DNA of 64,000 nucleotides, taken from positions 15,039,363 through 15,103,362 of the forward strand of contig JALGPY010000010.1 of assembly GCA_023055425.1 (NCBI GenBank), in the 5' to 3' direction. Shown here piece by piece: positions 34,265-46,266 of this stretch. Position 1 is the stretch's first letter; the number at the start of each line of letters is the position of its first letter. The position numbers and the translations under genes were made by a program. The DNA comes from Linanthus parryae (taxonomy: Eukaryota; Streptophyta; Magnoliopsida; Ericales; Polemoniaceae). The notes beneath the pieces are model-generated. The model ran no database searches, was not told the DNA's origin, and was given only the letters and a program-made list of their open reading frames with translations.

Positions 34265-35586
34265 TCATTTATAACAATGCCATAGATAAGCAGGATTTAA
34301 ATCATTCATTTTAATCCTCTTAGTATTTATGTTATAGATTGGATAGCTTAGATCAAGGATATATAATCCATTAAATAATTGAACACTACAATAGTGAATA
34401 CTATCAAAATAAATGGAACAAAAATTGTTCTTTATTGAAATGGTAAAACTTTTATTTTCCAAACAAGATACGGAAATAATGTTCTTACTCATAGCAGGAA
34501 CATAAAAGCAATTATCTAATTCTAATACTAATCCAGAAGGCAGAGACAGCCTATACACGCCTATAGCCAATGCAGCAACTCTTGCTCCATTCCCAACGCG
34601 CAAGTCCACCTCTCCTTTGGCTAATCTTCTACTTCTACTTAGATCCTGCACATTTCGACAAATATTAGATCCACATCCAGTATCCAATACCCAAGATGAA
34701 GAAGTAGTTAAATTAACATCTATAACAAAAATACCTGGTGGTTGTGGGATCACTATCCCAAGCCTTTTATCCTCCAGATACTTTGGGCAATTCCTCTTCC
34801 AGTGTCGAGGCTGAATGCAGTAGTGACAATCACCCTTGATCACGCCTTTGGCCACGCCACCAGCAGGTTTAAGAGCAGTGTCCTTAGGTTTAGCAACTTC
34901 CTTGCCTTTACCCTTGGAAGTAGAGGCAAACCTTTTTCCCTTTCCTTTCTGCACCATCATTATGTCCTTGCCCTTTCCCTTGTTGATGGATTGTTCAGCT
35001 GTCCTCAACATATTGAGTAGCTCTGGCAGAGGCTTGGCGATCTCATTTATGTTATAGTTCATGATGAACTGTCCATAACTATCCGACAACGATTGCAGAA
35101 TTAGATCTGTGGCCAACTCTTGACCAATCAGGGACCCTAGGCGATCAAGATTTTCAAGATACCCGATCATCCACAACACATGCGGTCCTACTGGGTTCCC
35201 TTCCTCCAAGTGACTCTTGAACAATGCCCGAGAAACTTCATAGCGTTCAATCCTCGCCTGCTCTTGGAAGAGCTGCTTCAAGTGTTCGATCATATCGACT
35301 GCATTCATGTTCTCATGTTGCTTCTGAAGTTCATGAGTCATGGTGCAAAGCATAAGGCAGGCCGCATCATTAGCTTGTTAATACGTTTCTGATACGCCTT
35401 TAGGGCTGCTGGGGTATTGTTCTCTGGACCATCTGGAACTTCTTCTTCTAGTGTGTACAGTTTCTTTTCTTGTTTAAGAACAATCCTTAAATTTCTGTAC
35501 CAGTCCAGAAAGTTGGTTCCAGAAAGCTTGTCCTTCTCAAGAACAGCCCGTAGGGAGTGTGATGAATTCGATGAATTGTTTGCCAT
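34265..35586 (-). pseudogene. Element B gag, protease and start of integrase region
   Basis: Begins MANNSSNSSHSLRAVLEKDK at 35586. A frame change near 35340 leads to a 362-codon open frame from 35353 to 34265. This has the gag helix block HLKQLFQEQARIERYEV, a lysine-glycine rich spacer, and a complete CCHC knuckle CHYCIQPRHWKRNC (residues 176-189). The protease site WVLDTGCGSN is at about 221-230. The GAG-pre-integrase part ends at AYLWHCYK, where the deletion begins. It is the best preserved gag of this family in the window. Confidence 0.85.
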
Positions 35587-37195
35587 TGGAATTCTTCAAA
35601 AACGATAAATATACAAGATTTTAGTATGATTTTACTATACTCAATAATGGATAGATTATTTAATATAGCTCCCACTATTTTTCTCGGATTAATAACCCTC
35701 CATATAAATGCGGAAAATATCATTATATTTTCTAGTGGGCCAAGATCCATATTTCGCCTCTTTCGAGCTTGCTTTGGCAAGTTACCCGGAATTGGTTATT
35801 AGGTAGGAACCAATCCAATTACATCATATGTAACTCTTGGTTCAATTGGGAAAATAACCATTATTTATCCATCCCCATGAATAATCCCAATTGTATGCCT
35901 CTAGGTTCTTTTAATCTTATTAAATCTACCTAGTTATGTCAAACCTCTTACTTAAACAATTGCTCATTGTTACGTTCCGTCGCATCTAATCACGATAAAC
36001 CATGTTGCCATGCTTTGGCATGCACAAGCATGAGATATAGTGATCATGATGAGTGTTTAAATAACGAGAAGGCATAAACACAATGTTTTGATTGAGGGAT
36101 TTGCCTTTCAATTTTAATTTGTATTGTTGATCCATTATCAACATGATCTATATGTTTGAGTTTTGGGCAAAACTCCAAATCATAGATCCGGGTTGTCTAA
36201 TTATCTTATTATCCTAATCGCATGCATCAACCATACACCAATCACAAAATAATAAGACAATAAAATAAACAACCACAACAAAATAAATGTGATGTGGATA
36301 TGGCATTTCTAGACTAAGATATTCTCAAGCCAATGAGAATATCTATGAACCCTAAAATAGATCACATCGCCATGCGCCTCCATCTTTTTGGTCCATCCTT
36401 CATAGTTTTGTGGAATGCTCCATGCTCCATCTTTATGGCTCCAATGTCTTTGCGCTTCTTTTCTTCAATCTTGGCTAACAATCTATTTTATCTAGCTACT
36501 CCTATACTAAATAAAATAAATCTCACATGTTGAGAAAAGGACGACTTGCAGGCCGTAAACTTAATTAATTATCACATTAATTGATCAGCTCGCATGCCGT
36601 AAAACAAACTACAAAATAAACATTCACTCACAAACCACAACCTAGGGCCATATCCAACGACCATGTGAATAGCACATAAAAAGTTAAAACCAATTTTAAC
36701 GCGCTTGTTCAATTTTTATTGTTTTGGAAGAAGTAGGGTCAAAAACATTCCAAAAAGGACTTCCCAGAGCCCTATGGGATCACACACGGCCCTAGGGCCC
36801 GGCCTAGCCCAAGCCGCCGGTCCCCCTGGTCGCGCTTAGGCCCGGCCGGCCCTTTGGCCGTGCGTGGCTTGGGCGGCAAGGCATAGGGGCGGTCCCCTAT
36901 GGGGGGCCGAACCCTTTATGGGAGTTGTTTCCAAAAACAACTCCTTCCTTGTTGCCCAATCCAAGTTGTTTCCATGTTGAAAAACCCCTTTTTCAAACAT
37001 GTGCCCAAACCCTAATCTTCAAACCAAGAAACTCACTAATTTGTTGCATCCAATGCACAATTAGGTCTTGTTAGATTGAATATCCATTCAATTGAATCTA
37101 ATATGCTTCATTTGTCGTTTTACGCGATAAACATAAATTTAAAGTGTTAAAACAACAAAATCGTAACACATAAACTACGTTATGCTCTACGAATT
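35587..37195 (-). other. Untranslated leader of element B
   Basis: About 1.6 kb between the primer site and gag, collinear in part with 24406-25322. A GC-rich part near 36780-36920 is rich in GGCC. No genes. Confidence 0.7.
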
Positions 37196-37211
37196 GTGGC
37201 TCTGATACCGC
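37196..37211 (-). promoter_or_regulatory. Primer-binding site of element B
   Basis: On the minus strand the LTR end CTTCA is followed by GCGGTATCAGAGCC. This matches the usual complement of initiator Met tRNA (TGGTATCAGAGC) except at its first base. Confidence 0.8.
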
Positions 37212-38613
37212 TGAAGGGTTTTGAACATGGAATCGCAGCGGAAGAATATAATTATTCAGTTCAAATCGCTCCAAGGATCACAAGTCAAGAACACAAAACG
37301 ATAGTAAAGGACTAATATGTGTTTACCTTTGGGTTCACCTTTGATGACTTCAAACGCGAATAATGTCACGTTATCTACGGTTGATCCACGCCTAGGATAG
37401 AGAATTGGACCTTACCAACCTTCTTGTGCTAGCTAGAACGGAGGAAGGAGACAAAGGAATCAAGCAACGAAGCCACAAAGGAAGGCTCGGCCTCCTTTGT
37501 GTGGCCGACGGGTAGGGGCGGCGGGTAAGGGGGCGGCGGCCTCATTACCTTGCTTTCTCTCAACTCTTTTCTCTCCTGTCAATATGTGTTATGAATAACA
37601 TGTATTGAGAGGGAAGGAAGGAGTTCCTTTATATAGTCCAACTACTCCTAGTTGTTTCCATAAAGGGCGCAATACTAATCATATCCATATATGGACTAGT
37701 ATTATCTGCTAATTAGTCCTATTAAGTTAGCAACTTTTTGCAATATGATCCTTTTAATTAATCTCTATTAATTAAGTCTCTTGTCCAATTATATCCATAT
37801 GGCGAGTGACCCCATAGGTTTCTATTTAATTGGTAGTAACTATTTACAAACATGGAGCGGTGTCTAGCAACACATCGATGCCACCCAATTAATAGAAATA
37901 GTCATCTTGACAAAACATTGTGTATCGCATCCCTTTGTCTCATTATCCGGATTGGACTTGAGACATACAAGTCACACACGTATATCCAATCCATGTTCCT
38001 CGATCCTGGGAATAGCCATATCCATGCATATGACATCAATATCCCATTATTGATTCATATGAGTCTGGCCAGACATTCCATAAGCGCCATCCCTCGAGTG
38101 GCCTCGGATAACTGCTCCTGTTATGTGGGAGGGACAAATCCTATCTACATCACTCACCATCTCTAAGCTTGCTTCCTATTGTTCCCAACAAGCGCTTTTA
38201 TAACTACCCAGTTACGGAGTAGCGTTTGACGTTGTCAAAGCACAATATTCCACGACTAGAGGATCTAGTGACTTCAAGTCTAAGGATGATATTATCCTAT
38301 CACCGCGAGAAGCGCTTGTGACTTTACATAACTTGTATGTAGCCTTCTCGGATTTGGGTCAATCTCGTATGTCATTACTCCTAATACATACCCATGTGTT
38401 GGATCGTGATATCTCCATATCAATCCAACCCCATACTAGTCTATAGATGATCGTCCTGTTAATCATTATATTTGACTAGGGATATTTAAGATAAACAACA
38501 CGATTTGTAAATCTAAGGACTTCATTGTATTAAATATCTCCATAAATAATACAATGATTATTCTAGCCAATTCATACTAAAATTAGATTGCCTCTAGGGC
38601 ATCTATTCCAACA
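37212..38613 (-). repeat. 5' LTR of element B
   Basis: 1402 bp, starting TGTTGGAATAGATGCCCTAG at 38613 and ending CTTCA at 37212. Confidence 0.9.
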
Positions 38614-38618
38614 CCTTA

Positions 38619-39007
38619 GCAGAGGACACTCCCGTGAGTATAAGGTTCTTCTGGTAGCTTTCCCATCCCTGATGGGTCGGGGTTACAATGTATACAAGAT
38701 ATAATAGTAAGTATATTTGAAAATTTAATTTCTTTAATTTTGATTATAAAAGAACCATTAGGGTTAGTCTCCCTCTGAGCATTTCCTTGCTTAGAAGAGG
38801 TCAAATCTGGAGATTCAGGGATACATAAGTGTAATTCTCCAGTACTCAAGCATGGGATGTTATAGAGGGGATCATAGCAGTGGTTCTATGTAAGGAAAAA
38901 ACTTATAAACTCAAAATAATAGGTGGATAGTGTTTTCAATTCTAAAAAGGATGGGAATCAAGATTAAATTGGATTAGATTTGTTCGGGAGAGCATTGATG
39001 AAAGAGC
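38619..39007. other. Short spacer between elements
   Basis: No gene. About 38700-38790 resembles 32990-33080 on the other side of element B, weakly. Confidence 0.4.
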
Positions 39008-39241
39008 TGTTGGAAGAGATTCCCTATAGGAAATCTTATTTAGTATGAACACTATTTTTGGCTAGAATAATCATTCTATTATTTATGGAGATATTCAATA
39101 TAATGAAGTCCTTAGATTACAATTATTGTTTATCTTAAATATCCCTAGTCGTTTATATTGATTAATAGGACGATCAACTATAGACTAGTATGTGGGTAGA
39201 TTGATACGGAGATATGAACTCTAACACATGGGTATGTATTA
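39008..39241 (+). mobile_element. Copia LTR fragment, first 234 bp
   Basis: Starts TGTTGGAAGAGATTCCCTAT and follows the family LTR to GGGTATGTATTATATG. It then stops abruptly into unrelated sequence. Confidence 0.85.
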
Positions 39242-39363
39242 TATGAACCTCTTGTTGTTTACTGCAAATGAGATAAGATATTGGCAGTAAAATTGGAAAA
39301 GCCCAGTGGAGAACTGCCATTTTGGATCAATTAGTCGCTAAAAAATAAGAAGATATTGCTATA

Positions 39364-40677
39364 TGAAAGTGTGAGTGTGCAGGTGGTAATGCATCTAAGA
39401 TGCTCTAGAAGGGGGGAGGGGGTTGAATAGAGTATGCCAACTTTTTACAAAACTTGCTAAGACGATAGAATCTTGTGACAGTTAGTGAAGTTCAAGGCCT
39501 TGAAAAAAAGTTCAAGCCCTTGAAATAAAATACAGTTTGAAATAGATCAGTCAAGTCTTTTTCAAGGCCTTGAAAAGAGTTTCAAACCCTTGAAAACAGA
39601 CAAGTTTGAATGCTGTAAAAACTGAGTAAGCAAAGAAACAGTAAATGGAAGAGACAAGTGATTTACAGAGTTCAGTCCACTTGGACCTAATCTCTACCTC
39701 AGGGCTCTGATCCCTGCAGGATTTTCAACACAATTATTATTAATCAAAAGCTAAGACCTAGATCTCAAGCACAGAGAGATGCCTTACTCTGTTACAGCTT
39801 GTGGTTCTCCCTAACCTATCTAGTACCTGCTCTAGCTAACTAATTAACCAAGAATTCTCTATTTTTAACCTTGAACAATCCTCGAGAAGAAAGATAGAAA
39901 TATTAGAGAAATGATCTACCAATAAAGTACAATACAGAAGAACCCTTAGAGTGTAGAAACTGCAGTGAAGTATGCAGTGATCTTCTGTGAAATGGATTGT
40001 GAGAATGATGAACTTCTTTGATGCTTGTCAATCCAGAACTTTGTCACTCTTTTTGCCCGTTGAGTATTGTGTCTTGTTACTTTAGAATTGAGCTTTATTT
40101 AAACTTCAAACAGCTCTTCAAATCTTCCCATATTTTCAGCAACAAATCTTCTATTTTGTAGCAACAGACTTTGACTCTTTGACAATCTTTTCCAACGGTT
40201 AAGTGATCACAATCTCCAGAGATAATTTCGTGATCTTGTATTTTAGTAGGTTGAGAAGCTGTCAAGCCATTCAGATCAAACACAGAATCATCTTCTTAAT
40301 TATTTCCTTCCATGCAAAAGTCAGTTTAGGAAATAATATCTGCAAACTAGGAAATAAAATTCCCTGCAAAATCATAGTCAAACAGATGATATTTTATGTT
40401 CAAACATGTTAGAATAATTTTTCTTTTCATCATCAAATAACTGTAAATCAAACATATGAAGGAGGGATATGAAATCAGCTTAGAAGAGTTTACAGAAAAC
40501 TCCCCCTGAGAATGTTCATGTAGGTTAAACAGTTTCAAGGCTTTGAATCCAGTTTCAAGGCCTTGAAAATATATATACTATTTTCAAGCCTGTGATAACT
40601 GCTTCAAGGCTTTGAAAGCTGATTCAAGGCCTTGAAATAGTTAATCTATTTCAAGCCTTGCACAACCTGATCTTACA
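39364..40677 (-). repeat. 3' LTR of the Sirevirus-like element
   Basis: 1314 bp, TGAAAGTGTGAG to GATCTTACA on the plus strand. It contains paired TTCAAGGCCTTGAA-type palindromes starting at 39491/39511, 39561/39581, 40534/40554 and 40603/40623. Confidence 0.9.
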
Positions 40678-40697
40678 ATATCCCCCTTGATGAAAGA
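40678..40697 (-). promoter_or_regulatory. Polypurine tract of the Sirevirus-like element
   Basis: On the minus strand AAGGGGGATATT directly precedes the 3' LTR start TGTAAGATC. Confidence 0.7.
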
Positions 40698-40983
40698 CAA
40701 AACCAAATTATGTTTGATCGTTAGTCTCTGCAAAAAATACTGATTAGTTCACAGTTCATAATAACACAGTAATTCCAAAAAGATCCAACTTATTGAATTC
40801 AACAATAAAAAGTTCAGCAGATAATCCCTAAACATAAAAACATACAAACCTAGAATTTTCTCCCCCTTTTTTACTTTCATCAAAAAGATAGAGAAGATCT
40901 TGGATCAAGTGTCTGGAAAATTTTGAAAAGAAAACTTAAAAACTTAAGAAAAATAGAGAACGGGGAAGAAAGAGTAGGCAAGA

Positions 40984-42507
40984 TTAAGGGTTTGGGTCTT
41001 CATTTCCATCTTGATCTCCCTCTTCTTCATCACTGTCTTCAAAATCAGTCTTATCCTGTTATTCCTTTTCATCTTTATCCTCACCAGCAACGGTCACTTC
41101 TTCATTCTTGTCCTTTGTAGCAGCCTTTGGAGATTTCTTCTTTTTCTTCAGAGTAATCAGCAGATCATCTGAGTCAGGAATGTTGACTTCATCTCCTTTC
41201 TAAGCATCTTGTTCTACCACTTGCTTTCCCTTATCTTTGACTGGAGCAACCTCTTCCTGGTTGGAATGTTCACTAGGAAGATTCTTGTCAGAGTAACCCT
41301 TCATTGTACCTTCTTCATACTCAGGAACATCAAGAAAAGTCATGCTCCTGAAGATTCTTTCTACCATATACTTCACTTGAACCATATCAGTTTCAAGTCC
41401 ATAAAAAGTTTCTTTGATCTCTTCCAAATCCAACTCCAAACCATCAAGTCTCTGATTGTCTGTAGGCTGAGAAGTCTGACTTGAAGCGAGTCAAGGTATT
41501 GGGCTCAAGAAACTTCTTTGCAACCAGTTCTTCTACAGTCAAATCTGAATACAACTTCCAAATCTTTTCTTTAGTCTTCACCACTCCAATGTTCTCAAAG
41601 GCCTTCTCATTAAGCATTCCCATGCCAGAAGTGACTGATTCCTCTCCATCAGTTGGAATCTCAAAGTGTTCAAAGAACAATTTGAGCAAATTTGCATAGG
41701 ACATAGGATGTTTCCTTTTATTGGTATGGCTAAAGAGCATATGCTCAATCACTAAATTTGGAAGATCAATCTCATAGCCATGCATGATCAGATACATGAT
41801 ATGCAACATTCTCTCAGTCACCAACTCTCTAGAGTGCTCTCTGGGAAAGATACACCTTACCAAAATAGTGTGAAGAACTTTGGCATCAACATTTAACACA
41901 GAGTGTGTTAATTGTTTAGCTGAGGTGGCAGTGTTTGGTAGGTATAACTCTTTTCTGGCTAGTTCCAGTATTTCTGTCTTTGGTGGGTGATTGCTTGTGT
42001 CATACCTCTTGGGACACCCTAGCACATTGACAAACTCAGATTGGTCCAATTCAACATGTATTCCAGCAACTCTAGACAGAATTACCAAGTGTGCTGATCT
42101 CTTAACTTGTTTCATGTTCAGATAGAAGAGTCTGGTGAGTCTTGGGCAGGCTAACTCTTTAGGGTTCAGCATAAACCACAGAGAACTCTTCTTGAACATA
42201 GAGATGCACTTAAGATTCATGTGTTCCACCATATGCATATTCATCATACTAAAAAAAGCAATAGATCTGAAAGCAAAAGCATCTAACCACTGAACTTTGG
42301 AGGTGTTTGAGACAAACCAAGTTTCATCAGGGGTTGAGGTCTTTGAGTAGATTTGCAGAGCCTTCTCCATATGATCTTCTGGCTGTTCTTCTGTTACCTT
42401 CCCTTTCCCTTTTTTCAGCTTGAGTTTCCTTCTTATTTTTCTTCAATTTCTTGGTGCTAGAGATCTCATCTTCAGGTTGCTTCTCTGCAGCAGCTTTCTC
42501 TTTCTTC

Positions 42508-42539
<32 letters not shown>

Positions 42540-42752
42540 CTTCTTCTTCTTTTATTAGGAGGGAGTTGAATCCTTCCTGACTTTCTTCTTGGGTGGAGGA
42601 AGCTCTGCAACTGCCTCTGCACTAGGAGTTCTAGATCTAGAGTCTCCACTTATCTCTTGAACCTCTTCCACTGCTGTCTTTCTTTTTTTCTCTGAACAAG
42701 GTTTTGATCCTCCAGCCATCTTGTTTCTGTCTGAAGCTCTCCTTGTTCTCAT
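40984..42752 (-). pseudogene. Extra ORF after pol (env-like position)
   Basis: Starts at ATG 42752. The N-terminal part is basic, with SEKKRKTAVEEVQE, PPPKKKVRKD, a stop, then a lysine run from an AAG microsatellite. The central block is a 308-codon open frame (42370-41444): WLDAFAFRSIAFF, VLGCPKRYDT, LHTILVRCIFPREHSRELVT, YEIDLPNLVIEHM. This resembles the 'putative plant transposon protein' family (PF20167-like). The tail is acidic and ends near TAA 40984. In Sireviruses this position holds an env-like gene. I see no clear membrane segment, and its role is unknown. Confidence 0.65.
42503..42550. repeat. (TTC)n microsatellite within the extra ORF
   Basis: Reads as a run of lysines on the minus strand. 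Confidence 0.95.
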
Positions 42753-43206
42753 TAGGGTTTGGGAGAAGAATATAGAGAGGTAGGAATGATACGGAAAGAA
42801 GAGAAGAGAAGAAGATAAATATTAAAAGTGTTTTGAGTTTCAAAAGGAAACTAGAATATCTCTCTGATCTGAAAAGATCTGAAATAATCAGAGAGGATTC
42901 AAAATCTTTTAGTCCGTTGGAAAGAAATAATTTAATACTATATTTGGCTAAAAATAATTTTTGAGAAAGGTAGGGGCTATATTGAACAAATATCTACAGA
43001 GATATCACCCAATACAGAATGATCCAAGTTTATTAACTACTAGTATAGCAGACTTATTTTCAAGGCTTTGAAAATGTTTTCAAGGTCTTGAAATGTTGTA
43101 ACACTACAACAGATAAAAATCAAAGCTTTGAAATGATTCAAGGCTTTGAAAATCAGTTAAAATATTGAAATCATATACAAATTACCTTTCTTACCTGATG
43201 CTCCCT
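42753..43206 (-). other. Spacer between RNase H and the extra ORF
   Basis: Non-coding. It holds palindromes at 43059/43079 (20 bp apart) and 43119/43137 (18 bp apart). Confidence 0.6.
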
Positions 43207-44711
43207 CTAAACCAATGCATCTTTGTTTAACATTCCCAATTCCAATCTTAAACCTGAGATGCTCTCATCTGCTAATGGTTTAGTGAAGATATCTGCAATT
43301 TGCATGTTAGTAGCAACAAATTCAAGAACAATATCACCTTTTTCAGCATGATCTCTGATGAAATGGTGTCTGACATCAATGTGCTTGGTTCTTGAATGTT
43401 GAACTGGATTCTTTGTAATTGAAATTGCACTGGTGTTATCACATTTGATGGGTATGCTTCTGAAATCAAATCCAAGGTCTCTTAGCTATTCAGCAATCCA
43501 TAATACTTGTGAACAACATGCTCCTGCAGCTATATATTCAGCTTCAGCTGTTGATAGAGAAACTGAATTCTGTTTCTTAGAATGCCAACCGATCAAGGAT
43601 GATCCAATAAATGGGCAAGTTCCTGAAGTGCTTTTCCTATCAACTTTGTAACCTGCAAAGTCAGCATCTGAAAAACCATACAAAGAAAAATTAGAGTGTC
43701 TTGGATACCAAAGCCCTAAGTCTTTGGTTCCATTGAGATATCTGAAGATTCTCTTCACAGCACTTAAGTGTGATTCCTAGAACACATGCATACACTAAAC
43801 ATGATATCTGGTCTGCTTGCTGTGAGATAGAGTAATGATCAAATCATACCTATATACTCTTTTACATTTACACTCTTACCAGATTCATCCTCGTCTAAGG
43901 ACAGTGTAGAACTCATAGGAGTCTTGGCTTCCTTACACTGATCCATGCTATATTTTCTTAACAAGTCTCTTGTGTATTTGCTTTGATGCAGAAAGATGCC
44001 CTTCTTCATTTGATGTATTTGAAGTCCTAAGAAGAAGTTCATCTCTTCCATCATACTCATTTCAAATTCCCTGCTCCTAAGACTTGAGAATTCTCTGCAC
44101 AAAGGATCATTAGTAGCTCTAAACAAGATATCATCAACATAAATCTGAAATACAAGCAAGTATTTCTCATGAGTCTTTATGAAAAGGGTCTTGTCTACTA
44201 ATCCTCTTTTGAAATCATTTTCAAGCAAAAAATTTGACGGTCTTTCGTACCAAGCTCTTGGAGCTTGTTTCAAACCATAAAGGGCTTTGTCAAGTTTGTA
44301 AACATGATCTGGAAACTTGTCATTTTCAAAACCAGGAGGTTGTGCTACATAAAATTCTTCTTGTAAGTAGCTATTCAAGAAAGCACACTTCACATCCATT
44401 TGAAATAATTTCATGTTCTTGTGAGATGAAAAAGCAAGCAAAATTCTAATTACTTCTAACCTGGAAACTGGAGAAAAAAAATCCTCATAATTAATACATT
44501 CTTCTTGGTTGTAACCTTGAGCAACTAACCTTGCTTTGTTTCTGATCACTTTGCCACATTCATCCAACTTATTTCTGAATACCCATCTGGTACCAATGAC
44601 AGACTTGTTTGTAGGTTGAGGAACCAGGTTCCAAACCTTATTCCTTTCAAACTCATTGAGTTCACTTTGCATAGCAATGACCCAGTCTGCTTCTTGTAAT
44701 TCTTCCTTCAC
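43207..44711 (-). pseudogene. Sirevirus-like RT and RNase H
   Basis: RT is open for 290 codons (44711-43839). It has WVIAMQSELNEFERNKVWNL, LFQMDVKCAFLNSYL with the first catalytic Asp, LYGLKQAPRAWYE, and the YVDD box in FQIYVDDILF. A short damaged stretch leads to RNase H (43758-43207): FSDADFAGYKVDRKSTSG, SLSTAEAEYIAAGACCSQ. A stop follows WIAE, then the frame resumes LRDLGFDFRSIPIKCDNTSA and ends KDALV at TAG 43209-43207. The RT core looks complete, so the element was probably active not long ago. Confidence 0.85.
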
Positions 44712-44722
44712 AGTTTTAGGTT

Positions 44723-46251
44723 CTACAAGAGAGATAAAAGCATTAAAATCACATAATTCTTCAACTGTGATCTAGTTTGTGTACCATTGGTTGGATCTGA
44801 AATGATATTATCAACTCGATGAGATGAGAGATATTTGAATCTCATTCTTGGAGACCAGGGTTCAGGTTCTCCATAGATCTTCTCTGGTCTTGAAGTAGTG
44901 GCTTTGTCACTTATATCCTTCTGATAATATTTTTCAAGGCTTTGAGGCTTATTTTCAAGGCCTTGAGCACCATTTTCAAGGTCTTGAAAATGTCTTCTGT
45001 TTTCTTCTGAGCCTTTCTTGAATCCCACTGGATTCTCAGTCTCTTCCCATAATTCATGCTTGTTCAAATTCAAGTCTGCAAAACTTTCACTCAAAGAACC
45101 ATCATAGCCTTCATCAAAAATAACATGAATGCTCTCTTCAACTATTTTGGTTCTTTTATTGTAAACGCTATAAGCTTCGCTATTCAGATTGTAACCAAGA
45201 AAAATACCTTCTTCACTTCTTGCATCAAACTTACCAAGATTGTCCTTTCCATTGTTATGGATAAAACATGTGCATCCAAAGGGTTTGAATTATGAAATAT
45301 TTGGCTTCTTCCCTTTGAATAGTTCATAGGGGGTCTTCTTCAGGATAGGTCTGATCAAGCACATGTTCATTATATAGTTTGCTGTATTCACAGCTTCAGC
45401 CCAATAATTTCTTGGCAGCTTGTTTTCAAGAAGCATTGTCCTTGACATATCTTCAAGAGTCCTGTTCTTTCTTTCAACAACACCATTCTGTTGAGGAGTT
45501 CTTGGAGAAGAAAATTTGTGAGTAATACCATGTTTATCACAGAACAAATCAAATTCTAATTGATCAAATTCTCTACCATGATCACTTCTAATTGAAGCTA
45601 CCGGTAGGTTTTTCATAGTTTGAAGTTCTCTGCAAAGCTTTGAAAATTCAGAGAGGGCTTCAGATTTTTCTTTGAGAAACATAACCCAAGTAAATCTAGA
45701 AAATCATCTACAACAACTAGCATATACCTTTTACCTTTTGGAGTAGGAGTTCTCATAGGACCACAAAGATCCATATGAAGCAGTTCAATGGGTCTAGTTG
45801 TACTTACAAAATTCTTTGGCTTGAAGGAGCTTATGGTCTGCTTGCCCTGAGCACAAGCTTTGCACAATTCACCTACAACTTTGTTAGTCTGAAAAGTATA
45901 AACATTGTTTGATTAAGAGGCTGTGAGAATGCAATCTCCTGATTTCTCATTTTGCACCACACACTTCTCTTTTCCAAAGATAACTTTGTTGCCATTATCA
46001 CAAACCTGAGATACATCAAGCAAGTTAAAATTCAAACCATCAACTAGATATACATCAGAAATAGAATTTTCAAAATTTGTACCAACTTTACCAATACCAA
46101 GAATATTGCATTTGCCTTTGTCACCAAGAGTAATTGAACCTTCAGATTGCTCTTTTAATTCTGAGAATAAAGATATCTTTCCACTCATGTGTCTTGAGCA
46201 ACCACTGTCCATAAACCACTTATGTTCTTTGATGTTGGTGACAACTTGCAA
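44723..46251 (-). pseudogene. Sirevirus-like protease and integrase
   Basis: The protease site reads WFMDSGCSRHMSG (about 46215). After a stop near 45913, the zinc-site remnant CKACAQGK leads to the integrase core with LLHMDLCGP, VVVDDF, SIRSDHGREFD and GVVERKNRT, so the D, D and E motifs are visible. Frames change near 45680 and 45290. The C-terminal linker (45094-44723) holds QDLENGAQGLENKPQSLEK, a seven-residue repeat written by three palindromes 21 bp apart. Confidence 0.8.
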
Positions 46252-46266
46252 ACACCAATCAGTGCC

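Larger units (their letters stand above)
33116..38613 (-). mobile_element. Ty1-copia retrotransposon B, internally deleted
   Basis: A 5498-bp element with perfect 5-bp target duplicates CCTTA at 33111-33115 and 38614-38618. In its own direction it has a full LTR (38613-37212), primer-binding site, leader, gag, protease and the start of the integrase region. It then jumps into an LTR lacking its first 293 bp (34224-33116). Most of pol is missing. The two LTRs look about 97% alike by eye, so it is a fairly recent insertion. Confidence 0.95.

Noticed and set aside
33756..38166. Two near-identical 104-codon frames at 33756 and 37852
   Set aside because: Both lie within the paired LTRs of element B, antisense to the element. 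Their likeness is that of the LTRs.
32990..38800. Similarity between 32990-33080 and 38700-38790 on either side of element B
   Set aside because: The match is weak and AT-rich. Without an alignment I cannot separate it from chance or from an older repeat.
39491..40636. Regularly spaced repeats as a CRISPR array
   Set aside because: Units are 14-bp palindromes in pairs within a plant retrotransposon LTR, with 6-bp gaps and no leader or cas genes.
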